DNA from: Amycolatopsis keratiniphila subsp. keratiniphila
GTDB taxonomy: Bacteria; Actinomycetota; Actinomycetes; Mycobacteriales; Pseudonocardiaceae
Direction: 5' to 3'
Length of the DNA: 46,258 nt
Assembly (NCBI RefSeq): GCF_001620365.2
Contig: NZ_LQMT02000030.1
Coordinates: 1-46,258 of the forward strand
In this document: piece by piece, positions 16,729 to 25,198 of the stretch
Position numbering within the stretch: position 1 is the first letter of the stretch
How the letters are laid out: each line of letters starts with the position of its first letter
The notes under the pieces: generated by a model
Told to the model about the DNA's origin: nothing
What the model saw: only the letters and a program-made list of their open reading frames with translations
Databases searched by the model: none
Position numbers and translations under genes: made by a program

Positions 16729-16742
16729 TGTGGATTCCCCAG

Positions 16743-17630
16743 TTAGAAGCGGACGTTACGGAGATAGGTGAATCCGGTCTGGGCGGTGCTCAGGGGATCC
16801 GTGGGGTTGTCGTGCTCGACGATGTATTCGGCGAGGTGGGGACGGGTGTGGCGGAAGATGCGCGGGAAGTCGATGACGCCCTTGCCGGGGTCGACCATCT
16901 CGCCCGCCGCGGTCCGGTCCTTGACGTGGTACTGCACCACGCGCGGGCAGTGCCGCCGGTACAGCGAGACCGGGTCCATCCCGCCTTCCACCGCCCAGAA
17001 CAGGTCGATCTCCAGGTGCACGTACCGCGGGTTCGTGTTCCTGGTGAGCACGTCGTACGGGCGCACGCCGTCGATGGGCGCGAACTCGTGCGCGTGGTTG
17101 TGGTAGCCGAGCGGGATACCGGCCTGGCGGAACTTCCGCGCCGCCGTGTCCATCCGGCCGGCGAACTGCTTCCAGCCGTCGATGGTGTCGAAATTCGCCC
17201 ACGGCACGTTGGCGCGGGTGTTGCCGAGGATCTTCGCGTCCGCGATGGTCTTGTCGAGGTCGCCGTCGATGCCGACGTGGGTGGACGTCGCCTTGATGTG
17301 GTTCTTGTCCAGCAGACCGCGGAACTCCTCGGCCGAACGGCCGTAGGTGCCCGCCAGTTCGACCTTCCGGTAGCCGATGTCCGCCAGCGCGGACAGGGTT
17401 CCCGGCAGATCGGCCTGCAGCGCGGTGCGCAGGGAGTAGAGCTGGATGCTGATCTTCTCCACCGGGACCCGGCCCCGTCCGTGGTGGCCGGATCCCTGGG
17501 TCTCCGCCTCGGTGGCCGCACCGGCCACACCCGGCAGGGCTACCGCCGCGCCGACCGCGACCGCCGCCGTCGCCGCGCCGCGCAGGAGCGCCCGTCGAGA
17601 GTGGAACTGCTCAGCTTCTTCACCGCACAT
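16743..17630 (-). CDS. Tat-exported sugar phosphate isomerase/epimerase-like TIM barrel
   Basis: A 295-residue AP-endonuclease-2-type TIM barrel with a Tat signal (SRRALLRGAATAAVAV, residues 11-26), so it works outside the membrane, unlike most relatives. The barrel starts at about residue 55 (ISIQLYSLRTAL). Metal-site motifs are visible: YHNHAHEF, LEIDLFW, YHVKDR and VEHDNPTDPL. Exported enzymes cannot easily act on sugar phosphates, so a non-phosphorylated substrate such as a keto-sugar is more likely. GAGGG precedes the ATG. Ten bases separate it from the upstream TIM-barrel gene and 14 from the oxidase gene. Confidence 0.88.
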   Translation of the reverse strand: MCGEEAEQFHSRRALLRGAATAAVAVGAAVALPGVAGAATEAETQGSGHHGRGRVPVEKISIQLYSLRTALQADLPGTLSALADIGYRKVELAGTYGRSAEEFRGLLDKNHIKATSTHVGIDGDLDKTIADAKILGNTRANVPWANFDTIDGWKQFAGRMDTAARKFRQAGIPLGYHNHAHEFAPIDGVRPYDVLTRNTNPRYVHLEIDLFWAVEGGMDPVSLYRRHCPRVVQYHVKDRTAAGEMVDPGKGVIDFPRIFRHTRPHLAEYIVEHDNPTDPLSTAQTGFTYLRNVRF

Positions 17631-17640
17631 GAAACCGCCC

Positions 17641-18645
17641 TCACTTCTGGTTGCTGAAAGCCGCGTCGAAGGCCGCCGACGGCTTGTCGAACAGGAGCCC
17701 CCGCAGAAAGGTCACGGCCTCCGCCGCGCCCCGGAGCCGGTCCATACCGGCGTCCTCCCACTCCACCGAGATCGGACCGGCGTAGCCGATCGAATTCAGT
17801 GCGCGGAAACAGTCCTCCCAGGGCACGTCGCCGTGCCCGGTCGAAACGAAGTCCCAGCCGCGTCGGGGATCTCCCCAGGGGAGATGCGAGCCGAGCCGTC
17901 CGTTCCGCCCGTCGAACCGCTTCCTGGTGTCCTTGCAGTCCACGTGGTAGATCCGGTCGGCGAAGTCGAGGATGAAGCCGACCGGGTCGAGGTCCTGCCA
18001 GATGAAATGCGAAGGATCCCAATTCAGCCCGAATGCCGGACGGTCGCCGACAGCTTCGAGCGCACGTTTCGTGGTCCAGTAGTCGTAAGCGATCTCCGAC
18101 GGGTGGACCTCGTGGGCGAACCGCACGCCCACCTCGTCGAAGACGTCGAGGATCGGGTTCCACCGGTCGGCGAAGTCGGAGTAGCCGTCGTCGATGACCG
18201 CCTGCGAGACGGGCGGGAACATCGCGACGTACTTCCAGGTCTTCGAGCCGGTGAAGCCGATCACCGTGTCCACACCGAGTTTCGCCGCCGCGCGGGCGGT
18301 GTCGGCCATCTCCTTCGCCGCCCGCTGCCGGACGCCTTCGGGCTCACCATCGCCCCACACCCGGGCGGGGATGATGGCCTGGTGGCGTTCGTCGATCGGG
18401 TCGTCACAGATGGCCTGCCCGACGAGGTGGTTGGAGATCGCCCACACCTTGAGGCCGTGCTCGGCGAGCAGCTTGAGACGGCCGGGCACATAGTCCTCTT
18501 CGGACAGTGCGCGGTCGACCTCGAAGTGGTCGCCGGAACACGCGATCTCGAGGCCGTCGTAGCCCCATTCACTGGCCAGCCTGCACACCTCGGTGAACGG
18601 GAGATCCGCCCACTGGCCGGTGAACAGGGTGATCGGACGGCTCAT
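17641..18645 (-). CDS. Cytoplasmic sugar phosphate isomerase/epimerase-like TIM barrel
   Basis: A 334-residue member of the same TIM-barrel superfamily without a signal peptide. Candidate metal ligands are Glu in HEVHPSE (about 179), Asp and His in NWDPSHF (about 209-212), His/Asp in YHVDCKD (about 235-238) and Glu in SVEWED (about 293). The length and the long insertion between the last strands (RKRFDGRNGRLGSHLPWG) match the branch often paired with Gfo/Idh/MocA oxidoreductases in sugar catabolism. Its ATG overlaps the stop of the upstream ThuA-GSDH gene by four bases (ATGA), so the two are translationally coupled. The reaction is not determined. Confidence 0.88.
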   Translation of the reverse strand: MSRPITLFTGQWADLPFTEVCRLASEWGYDGLEIACSGDHFEVDRALSEEDYVPGRLKLLAEHGLKVWAISNHLVGQAICDDPIDERHQAIIPARVWGDGEPEGVRQRAAKEMADTARAAAKLGVDTVIGFTGSKTWKYVAMFPPVSQAVIDDGYSDFADRWNPILDVFDEVGVRFAHEVHPSEIAYDYWTTKRALEAVGDRPAFGLNWDPSHFIWQDLDPVGFILDFADRIYHVDCKDTRKRFDGRNGRLGSHLPWGDPRRGWDFVSTGHGDVPWEDCFRALNSIGYAGPISVEWEDAGMDRLRGAAEAVTFLRGLLFDKPSAAFDAAFSNQK

Positions 18646-21600
18646 GCTTGCTCCTCGAAAGTGATCGCGTCGACGTCGAACAAGCCGCCGGAACCGCCCT
18701 TGAACACGAGGAACAACGGGCCGGTGCCGCCGGGGTCGGTGATGGCGGAAGCCGGGATGTCGGCATAGGTGTCCCAGCCGCCGGTGTTGGCGACGGTGAC
18801 CGTCTGGACCAGCGGTCCGTCCACCGCGCCCGAGCGCACCTCGATCGTGCCGCCCGCGCCACCGGACGAGACCCGGTAGCCGATGCCGCTGACGCCGACG
18901 AGGTTCACCGGGTCGAATTTGATCCAGTCACCGGATTCGATGTGGCCGACGCGTTTGCCGCCACTGGCGCCGGCGTGCGCGACGACCTCGATGCCGCTGG
19001 ACTGGGTGTAGAACTCGGCCTGCTTCAGCTTCGGCTGCAGGATGGATTCCGCCTCGCCGGTGAGCGCGGGCACGCCGTTTCCACCGTTGTCGGTGTAGCT
19101 GGCGTTGATGACGCCGAAGACGTTGGCGTCCGCGCCGTGTCCTTCGTCGGCGGGCGTGGCGATGGTGCCTTCACAACCGGTCGCGCGGCTCAGCGGATGT
19201 CCGTGACCCTCGTGGCCGAGGATGTATTCGACGGTCACCTTCGAGCAGTCGATCGGGTTGTCCTCGGCGTCGGTCACCTCGACCTTGAACGGGACCATGT
19301 CGCCGAAGCTGAACACGCTGCCGTTGACCGGTGTCTTCAGCGTGACCACCGGCGCGGTGTTGCCGACGGTGACCACCACGCTCGCCGAACCGGTCAGCCC
19401 GGTGGAGTCGGTGACCGACAGCTTCGCGGTGTACTGGCCGTTCGCGGCGTAGGTGTGGGAAACCGGGGTGGCCTCGGTGGAATCGGTCGTGCCGTTCCCG
19501 TCGAAGTCCCAGGCGTAGGTGAGCGCGCCGCCGTCGGGGTCGTTCGTCCCGGCCGGGTCGAACTTGACGGTCAGCGGCGCCTGGCCGGACGTCTTGTCCG
19601 CGGCCACCTTGGCGACCGGTGTGCGGCGGCCCTTGGTGTAGTCGATGCGGTAGACGGCGGATTCCTTGGAGCCGCCGAAGTAGCCGGTGCCGTAGTCGAG
19701 GACGTAGAGCGCGCCGTCGGGGCCGAACTCGAGGTTCATCGGGCGGACGAGGTCCATCGAGTCGAAGAACGGATTGATGGCACCGCGTTCGCCGTTCGCG
19801 CCGACGGTGATCTCCTTGATCCAGCCGCGTTCCCATTCGTAGGCGAACGTCTTGCCGTTGAAGTACTCCGGGAACTTCGTCTGCGACGGGTTCTTCGCGT
19901 CGAACTGGTAGACCGGGCCGCCCATCGGCGACTCGGGGCCGGTGCCGAACTCGGGCAGCGAACCGCCGTCGTAAGGGATCCAGGCCTTCTCCACCGGCGG
20001 CAGATCGGTCAGGCCGGTGTTGCGCGGGCTGGTGTTCTTCGGTTTGGCGCAGTCGAAGGCGGCGCCGGACTCCTTGGTGGCGAAGTCGTAGTCGATGAAC
20101 GGCAGGTTGTCTCCGACGCAGTACGGCCAGCCGAAGTTGCCGGGCTTCTTGATCAGGTTGAACTCGACCGTGCCGCCGGGTCCGCGCTTCGGGTCGGCCG
20201 CGCCGGCGTCGGGACCGTAATCGGCCAAGTGGATCCAGCCGGTCTTGCGGTCGACGGCGAAGCGGAACGGGTTGCGGAAGCCCATCGCGTAGATCTCGGG
20301 CTTGGTCTTGGCCGTGCCCTTGGGGAACAGGTTGCCCTTGGGGATCGTGTACTTGCCGTTGGCGCCGACCTTGATCCGCAGCACCTTGCCGCGCAGGTCG
20401 TTGGTGTTGGCCGAGGTGCGCTGCGCGTCGTACACCGGGTTGCGGTCGGCACGCTCGTCGATCGGGGTGAAACCGTCGGAGGCGAACGGGTTGGAATCGT
20501 CCCCTGTGGACAGATACAGATTGCCCTTGGCGTCGAAGTCGATCTCGCCGCCGGCGTGGCAGCAGATCCCGCGTTCGGCCGGGACCTGGAGGATCTTCTG
20601 CTCGCTCGCGAGGTCGAGCTTGTTGTCGGTGCCCAGCTTGAACCGCGAGAGCTGGTTGTAACCCTTGAACGGCTCGAAGTCGGCCGGGGTGCCATTCTCC
20701 GGCGCGTCACCCGCGGGGGTGTTCAGCTTGGGCGCGTAGTACAGGTAGACCCAGCGGTTCTTGGCGAAGTCCGGGTCGATGGCGACGCCCTGGAGGCCGT
20801 CCTCGTCGTGGTTGTAGACGGGGATCTGCCCGGCCAGCGACGTCGTCGCCGACGAGCTGGTGTACCAGACGCGGCCATCGCGCGAGGTGTGCAGGACGTC
20901 GCGGTTGGGCAGCACGGAAAGCGCGATCGGCTCGCCGGTCTTCTCCTCGCCCTTGGCCAGGGTGATCTGGTCGAAGTCCGCGTCGACCGGGTCTTCCTGG
21001 GTCTTGGCACAGCCCGCCTCGCTCAGCTTGGTGGCGTACTTGATGCCGCCCGCCAGATGCTTGAGGAAGGCCGGTTCGGCGTAGGAGGCCTTGGTGTGCC
21101 CGCCGCCGGTGTACCAGGAGCGGCCGCCGGAGTTCTCGTGGCACCAGGCGATCGGGTGATCGCCCATGGCGCCGTCGCCCGGCTGGTAGCTCTTCTCGTC
21201 CAGGCTCGCGAGCACGTGGACGTTGCTCCGCGGGTTCTCGCGGTAGTTGTACCACTCGTCGGTGCGCGGCCAGGTCTCCGGAAGATCCACAGTGGACACG
21301 TGCTCGTGGTCTTCGACCTTGACGTTCGCCTGCTGGATCTGCGGGTGGGACTTGAAGTACGCCCCGACCAGCTCGCCGTACCAGGGCCAGTCGTACTCGG
21401 TGTCGGAGGCGGCGTGCACGCCGACGTACCCGCCGCCTCCCTTCACGTACCGCTCGAACGCGGCCTGCTGGTCCGCGTTGAGCACGTCACCGGTGGTGGA
21501 AAGCCAGACCACCGCGTCGAACCGCTTGAGGTTCGCGTCGGTGAAGGCCGCCGCGTCCTCGGTGGCCTCCACCGCGAAGTGGTTCTGCGCCCCCAAATCC

Positions 21601-21773
21601 TTGATCGCCTTGATCCCGTCGGGGATCGAATCGTGCCGGAAGCCCGCGGTCTTGGAGAACACGAGCACCGTGGCCGCTTCGTGCGCCGATGCGGACTGCA
21701 TCGGTAGCGCGACGCCTGTCAGAGCCGTGACCATCGACGTGACGAGCACGCCTAGTCGTCGTTTCAAGGACAT
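18642..21773 (-). CDS. Secreted ThuA-GSDH-PKD-CBM6 multidomain protein
   Basis: A 1043-residue exported protein and the first gene of the secreted-enzyme operon. Order: signal peptide (1 to about 31), ThuA domain (about 34-255; VLVFSKTAGFRHDSI, GGGGYVGVHAASDT, WCHENSGGRSWYTGGGH), GSDH-like propeller (about 265-730) with CCHAGG near residue 403 and FGPDGALYVLDYG, PKD domain (about 735-815), an Ig-like stretch, and a C-terminal CBM6-like domain (about 915-1043) ending DVDAITFEE. It is paralogous to the larger fusion at 11727-15692, with an uninterrupted ThuA and CBM6 in place of DUF1080. Likely role: binding and oxidation of a polysaccharide or glycoside outside the cell. PQQ dependence is known for some GSDH relatives but cannot be proved here. 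Confidence 0.9.
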   Translation of the reverse strand: MSLKRRLGVLVTSMVTALTGVALPMQSASAHEAATVLVFSKTAGFRHDSIPDGIKAIKDLGAQNHFAVEATEDAAAFTDANLKRFDAVVWLSTTGDVLNADQQAAFERYVKGGGGYVGVHAASDTEYDWPWYGELVGAYFKSHPQIQQANVKVEDHEHVSTVDLPETWPRTDEWYNYRENPRSNVHVLASLDEKSYQPGDGAMGDHPIAWCHENSGGRSWYTGGGHTKASYAEPAFLKHLAGGIKYATKLSEAGCAKTQEDPVDADFDQITLAKGEEKTGEPIALSVLPNRDVLHTSRDGRVWYTSSSATTSLAGQIPVYNHDEDGLQGVAIDPDFAKNRWVYLYYAPKLNTPAGDAPENGTPADFEPFKGYNQLSRFKLGTDNKLDLASEQKILQVPAERGICCHAGGEIDFDAKGNLYLSTGDDSNPFASDGFTPIDERADRNPVYDAQRTSANTNDLRGKVLRIKVGANGKYTIPKGNLFPKGTAKTKPEIYAMGFRNPFRFAVDRKTGWIHLADYGPDAGAADPKRGPGGTVEFNLIKKPGNFGWPYCVGDNLPFIDYDFATKESGAAFDCAKPKNTSPRNTGLTDLPPVEKAWIPYDGGSLPEFGTGPESPMGGPVYQFDAKNPSQTKFPEYFNGKTFAYEWERGWIKEITVGANGERGAINPFFDSMDLVRPMNLEFGPDGALYVLDYGTGYFGGSKESAVYRIDYTKGRRTPVAKVAADKTSGQAPLTVKFDPAGTNDPDGGALTYAWDFDGNGTTDSTEATPVSHTYAANGQYTAKLSVTDSTGLTGSASVVVTVGNTAPVVTLKTPVNGSVFSFGDMVPFKVEVTDAEDNPIDCSKVTVEYILGHEGHGHPLSRATGCEGTIATPADEGHGADANVFGVINASYTDNGGNGVPALTGEAESILQPKLKQAEFYTQSSGIEVVAHAGASGGKRVGHIESGDWIKFDPVNLVGVSGIGYRVSSGGAGGTIEVRSGAVDGPLVQTVTVANTGGWDTYADIPASAITDPGGTGPLFLVFKGGSGGLFDVDAITFEEQA

Positions 21774-21825
21774 AGCAGTAGCGATCCTTTCGATGAGCGG
21801 CGGCGATCAAGGAAGGACTTGCGTT

Positions 21826-21873
21826 GGTCGTGAGTGGCGTTTCGGGTTCTAACCCGAAACGCCACTCACGACC
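21826..21873. terminator. Perfect 23-bp-arm hairpin between ebo and ThuA operons
   Basis: Arms at 21826-21848 and 21851-21873 are exact complements with a 2-nt CT between them; the arm starts GGTCGTGAGTGGCG. It lies 20 bases after the last ebo-type gene and 52 bases before the ThuA-GSDH start. It probably terminates or attenuates transcription between the two minus-strand operons. It leaves little room for a separate promoter. Confidence 0.7.
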
Positions 21874-21893
21874 CACTGGACCGAGGACCTCCT

Positions 21894-23267
21894 CTACTTC
21901 AGTCCCTGCAGCGACAAGAGCAGCGGATGTACGTCGGTGGCCCCCACCCGACCGGACGGTTCGAACGCCGGATCCGAACAGAGCAGCACGGGACCGTCCT
22001 CGCCTGTATCCGGCAGCCGTCCGTGCGAGCCGCGCACCCAGCGCGGATCGGTCGGGACGACGTCCATCGCGTACCGGAGCCCGGCGAACTTCTTCGCCAG
22101 GTTGAGCCCGGCCCGCGCCTTGGCGAACTTGTCCTCCGGATCGAAGAACAGCTCGGCGGGGTCGTAACCCGGTTTGCGGTGGATCTCGACGCCGCGCGCG
22201 AAGTCGGGCTTCCGCGCGTCGTCGAGCCAGTAGTAGTAGGTGAACCACGAGTCCGGATCGGCGACCGCGACGAGTTCGCCCGCGCGTTCGTGGTCGATCC
22301 CGTAGCGAGCCTGCGCCTCACGGTCGAGGACCTCGTCGACACCGGTCAGTTCGCCGACGATCGAGCGCACCCGTTCGAGGTCGGCCGAGTCGCGGACGTA
22401 GACGTGCGCGACCTGGTGGTCGGCGACGGCGAACGCACGCGATGCCCACGGGTCGAGGTACTCCATGCCCGCCTGGGTGTAGACCTCCAGCAGACCCTCG
22501 CGCCGCAGCGCCCGGTTGATGTCGACCGGGCGGTGCACGTTGGTGATCCCGTACTCGCTGAGCGCGACCACGGTCGCCCCGGCGTTGCGGGCGTCGTCCA
22601 GCAGCGGCGCCAGCGCGTTGTCCAGTTCCCGCGCGGCTTTCCGGGCCTGCGGCGCGTCGGGGCCGAAGCGCTGCAGGTCGTAATCCAGGTGGGGCACGTA
22701 GGTCAGCAGCAGATCCGGCCGCTTCTCCCGCAGGATCTGCCGCGACGCCCCGATCACCCACTTGCTCGATTTGAGCGACGCCGTCGGGCCCCAGTACTGG
22801 AAGAGCGGGAACTCCCCCAGTGCGCCGGTCAGCTGATCGTGCAGTTCCGGCGGGCGCACGTAGGCGTCCGGCGACTTGCGGCCGTCGGCGTGGTAGATCG
22901 GCCGCGGGGTCACCGTGACGTCGGTGCTCATCCCCATCGCGTACCACCAGCACACGTTCGCCGACGTGTAGCCGGGGTGCGCCGCCCTCGCGGTCTCCCA
23001 CAGCTTCTCGCCGCCGACGAGCCGGTTGTGCTGGCGCCACAGGAAGATCTCGCCGAGTTCCCGGAAGTACCAGCCGTTGCCGACGATCCCGTGCTGCGCG
23101 GGCATGAGCCCGGTGAGGAACGTCGACTGCGCGCTGCAGGTGACGGCGGGCAGCACCGTGCCCAGTTCGGCCTGCCAGCCGTCGCGGGCGACGGCGGACA
23201 GTTTCGGCATGTCCCGCAACGCCTTCGGGGTCAGCCCGACGACGTCGATGACGACCAACGGTTTCAC
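21894..23267 (-). CDS. eboF: EboF-like nucleotide pyrophosphatase/phosphodiesterase
   Basis: A 457-residue alkaline phosphatase superfamily protein. I chose the GTG at 23267, which overlaps the eboE stop in GTGA and follows AAGGGG. Asp8 (VIDVVGL) and the nucleophile Thr43 (AVTCSAQSTFLTG) fit the NPP-type two-metal site; PHLDYDLQRFG, SEYGITNV and a C-terminal GSHGRLPDTG give the other ligand regions, with SEYG in place of the usual SDHG. It should hydrolyse a phosphodiester or pyrophosphate of an unknown metabolite. It is the last gene of the ebo-type operon and is followed by a perfect hairpin. Confidence 0.85.
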   Translation of the reverse strand: MKPLVVIDVVGLTPKALRDMPKLSAVARDGWQAELGTVLPAVTCSAQSTFLTGLMPAQHGIVGNGWYFRELGEIFLWRQHNRLVGGEKLWETARAAHPGYTSANVCWWYAMGMSTDVTVTPRPIYHADGRKSPDAYVRPPELHDQLTGALGEFPLFQYWGPTASLKSSKWVIGASRQILREKRPDLLLTYVPHLDYDLQRFGPDAPQARKAARELDNALAPLLDDARNAGATVVALSEYGITNVHRPVDINRALRREGLLEVYTQAGMEYLDPWASRAFAVADHQVAHVYVRDSADLERVRSIVGELTGVDEVLDREAQARYGIDHERAGELVAVADPDSWFTYYYWLDDARKPDFARGVEIHRKPGYDPAELFFDPEDKFAKARAGLNLAKKFAGLRYAMDVVPTDPRWVRGSHGRLPDTGEDGPVLLCSDPAFEPSGRVGATDVHPLLLSLQGLK

Positions 23268-24334
23268 GCGGACGCCCCTTCCTTGACGAGGTTCGCCTGT
23301 GCCCATTCGAGTTCCGCGGCGATCCCGCCGACGAGGTCGCCCGCGTCCGGGAGCACGCTCCAGGTGTAGGTCTCGACCTCGATATGCGGTTCGCCGGGCA
23401 GCCCGGCGGCGACGGTGCGCAGGACGTCGGTCGTGGTGGACAGCGGCGCGGCCAGCGCCTGGTGCAGCGGCATGTGGAAATGCACGCGCCACGGCCCCTC
23501 ACCCGGCAGATCGGTCCACGCCTCGGGCAGGTCGTCGGCCTTGCGCACGACACCGCCCGAAAACTCGCGGACCTGGTGCAGGTACCGCGGTTCGGCGAAG
23601 GCCGCGAGCGCGTCACGGGCTTCGGCGGGATCTTCGACGTGCAACGCGGCGGAAGCCTGCACCTTCACGATGTCCACATCGGACTCCGCGATCGCCTTGA
23701 GCGTCTCCTCCGGGTCGGCGAACGACACCGCGAGATGACAGGTGTCCAGGCACAGCCCGACGTGCTCCGGGTCGACGCGGCCGGAAAGCCAGCCCAGCGC
23801 GTCGGCCACGGTGTCCAGCACACAGCCGGGTTCGGGTTCGACGGCCAGTTTGATCGGCCGGTCACCGATCGCGCGGACGACCTCACCGAAGGCTTCGGCC
23901 GCCCGGCGGTCGTCCTGTTCGTTCCACGGTTCACGCCAAGCCAACGGCAACGTGGATATGCTGCCGTAAGAAGCATCTTCGGCGAGGAGATCGGAGAGCA
24001 CGTTCACGCAGTCGATCGTGTACGCGGCCCGGCCCGGGTGTGTCCACTCAGGACGGTAGACCGCGTGTTTGACGACGTCGTCGTGAAAACCGCCGTACGG
24101 GAAGGCGTTGAGCGTGTACACCGACAGCCCGCGGGCGTCGAGTTCGGCGCGGAAACGCTTGCGTGCCCCGGTGTCTTCGGCGAGCCCGCGCGCGACCGGC
24201 GCGGAAAGCCAGAGACCGACGCCGAGCCGATCGGCGCCCAGCCGCTCACGCACCGGGAGCGCGTACCGCTCCAGCTGCGCGACGATGCCGTCGACGTCTT
24301 CGGCCGGGTGGACGTTCGTACAGTAGGAGATCAT
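23264..24334 (-). CDS. eboE: EboE-like metabolite traffic protein (TIM barrel)
   Basis: A 356-residue TIM-barrel protein of the xylose isomerase-like superfamily, with the EboE-typical start CTNVHPAEDV and the internal segments LAVEPEPGC (about 167), CLDTCHLAVSF (about 200), HFHMPLH and HIEVETYTW near the C-terminus. These carry the expected Glu/Asp/His ligands. EboE is part of the conserved ebo operon which, in cyanobacteria, is required to move the scytonemin monomer precursor to the periplasm. The enzyme activity is not known. Its ATG overlaps the stop of the TatD-like gene by four bases, and its stop overlaps the next gene. Confidence 0.88.
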   Translation of the reverse strand: MISYCTNVHPAEDVDGIVAQLERYALPVRERLGADRLGVGLWLSAPVARGLAEDTGARKRFRAELDARGLSVYTLNAFPYGGFHDDVVKHAVYRPEWTHPGRAAYTIDCVNVLSDLLAEDASYGSISTLPLAWREPWNEQDDRRAAEAFGEVVRAIGDRPIKLAVEPEPGCVLDTVADALGWLSGRVDPEHVGLCLDTCHLAVSFADPEETLKAIAESDVDIVKVQASAALHVEDPAEARDALAAFAEPRYLHQVREFSGGVVRKADDLPEAWTDLPGEGPWRVHFHMPLHQALAAPLSTTTDVLRTVAAGLPGEPHIEVETYTWSVLPDAGDLVGGIAAELEWAQANLVKEGASA

Positions 24335-25194
24335 TTGCGCGCACCTCGCAGCACCGAGTTGCCCTCGAACGTCACGGCCTCACCGGTGAACCCGGGCAGC
24401 GGGTCGAGCGTGAGCCTGCCGCTGAGCCCGTAGAAGTCGACCGGGTTCTGCCACAGCACCTTGTCGACGTCGGCCTCGGTGAACCCGCCGTCGAGCATCG
24501 CCTGCCCGGTCTTGGCGGTCTTCAACGGATCGGACCGGCCCCAGTCGGCGGCCGAGTTCACGATCATTTGGTCCAGCCCGTACTGGCGCAGGATCTCGAC
24601 CATCCGGTGTTCGTCCATCTTGGTGTCCGGGTAGATGGAGAAACCCATCCAGGCGCCGGAATCCTTGACCAGTTCGACGGTGACCTCGTTGAGGTGGTCG
24701 ACGACCACGCGCTCCGGCGCGACGCCGGCCTCACGCACGACGTCGAGCGTGCGCTTGGTGCCTTCCAGCTTGTCGCGGTGCGGGGTGTGCACCAGAACCG
24801 GAAGGTCGTGTTCCAGCGCCATCGCCAGCTGCTGGGAGAAGACCTCGTCCTCTTCCTTGGTCATCGAGTCGTAGCCGACCTCGCCGACCGCGACCACGCC
24901 GTCCTTCGCCAGGTATCGCGGGAGCACGTCGAGCACCTCGCGGCAGCGGGGGTCGTTGGCTTCCTTGGGGTTCAGCGCGATCGTGCAGTGGTGCCGGATG
25001 CCGAACTGCGCGGCGCGGAACCGTTCCCAGCCGATGAGCGCGTCGAAGTAGTCGGTGTACGAGCCGACGCTGGTACGCGGCTGCCCCAGCCAGAACGCGG
25101 GCTCGACCAGCGCGCGGACACCGGCCGCGTACATGGCTTCGTAGTCGTCGGTGGTCCGGGAGGACATGTGGATGTGGGGATCGAAGATACGCAC
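24331..25194 (-). CDS. eboB: EboB-like TatD family metal-dependent hydrolase
   Basis: A 287-residue amidohydrolase-fold protein. I chose the GTG at 25194, preceded by AAGGAG with a ten-base spacer; longer frames run into the eboA-fusion gene. The metal site starts at once with DPHIH (Asp5, His7, His9), then GEVGYD, VLVHTPH, VVDHLNE and VNSAADWG, giving the His/Glu/His/Asp set of TatD-like enzymes. In ebo operons this position is held by EboB. The substrate is unknown. Four bases separate it from the upstream stop, and it overlaps eboE by four. Confidence 0.85.
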   Translation of the reverse strand: MRIFDPHIHMSSRTTDDYEAMYAAGVRALVEPAFWLGQPRTSVGSYTDYFDALIGWERFRAAQFGIRHHCTIALNPKEANDPRCREVLDVLPRYLAKDGVVAVGEVGYDSMTKEEDEVFSQQLAMALEHDLPVLVHTPHRDKLEGTKRTLDVVREAGVAPERVVVDHLNEVTVELVKDSGAWMGFSIYPDTKMDEHRMVEILRQYGLDQMIVNSAADWGRSDPLKTAKTGQAMLDGGFTEADVDKVLWQNPVDFYGLSGRLTLDPLPGFTGEAVTFEGNSVLRGARK

Positions 25195-25198
25195 TGGC

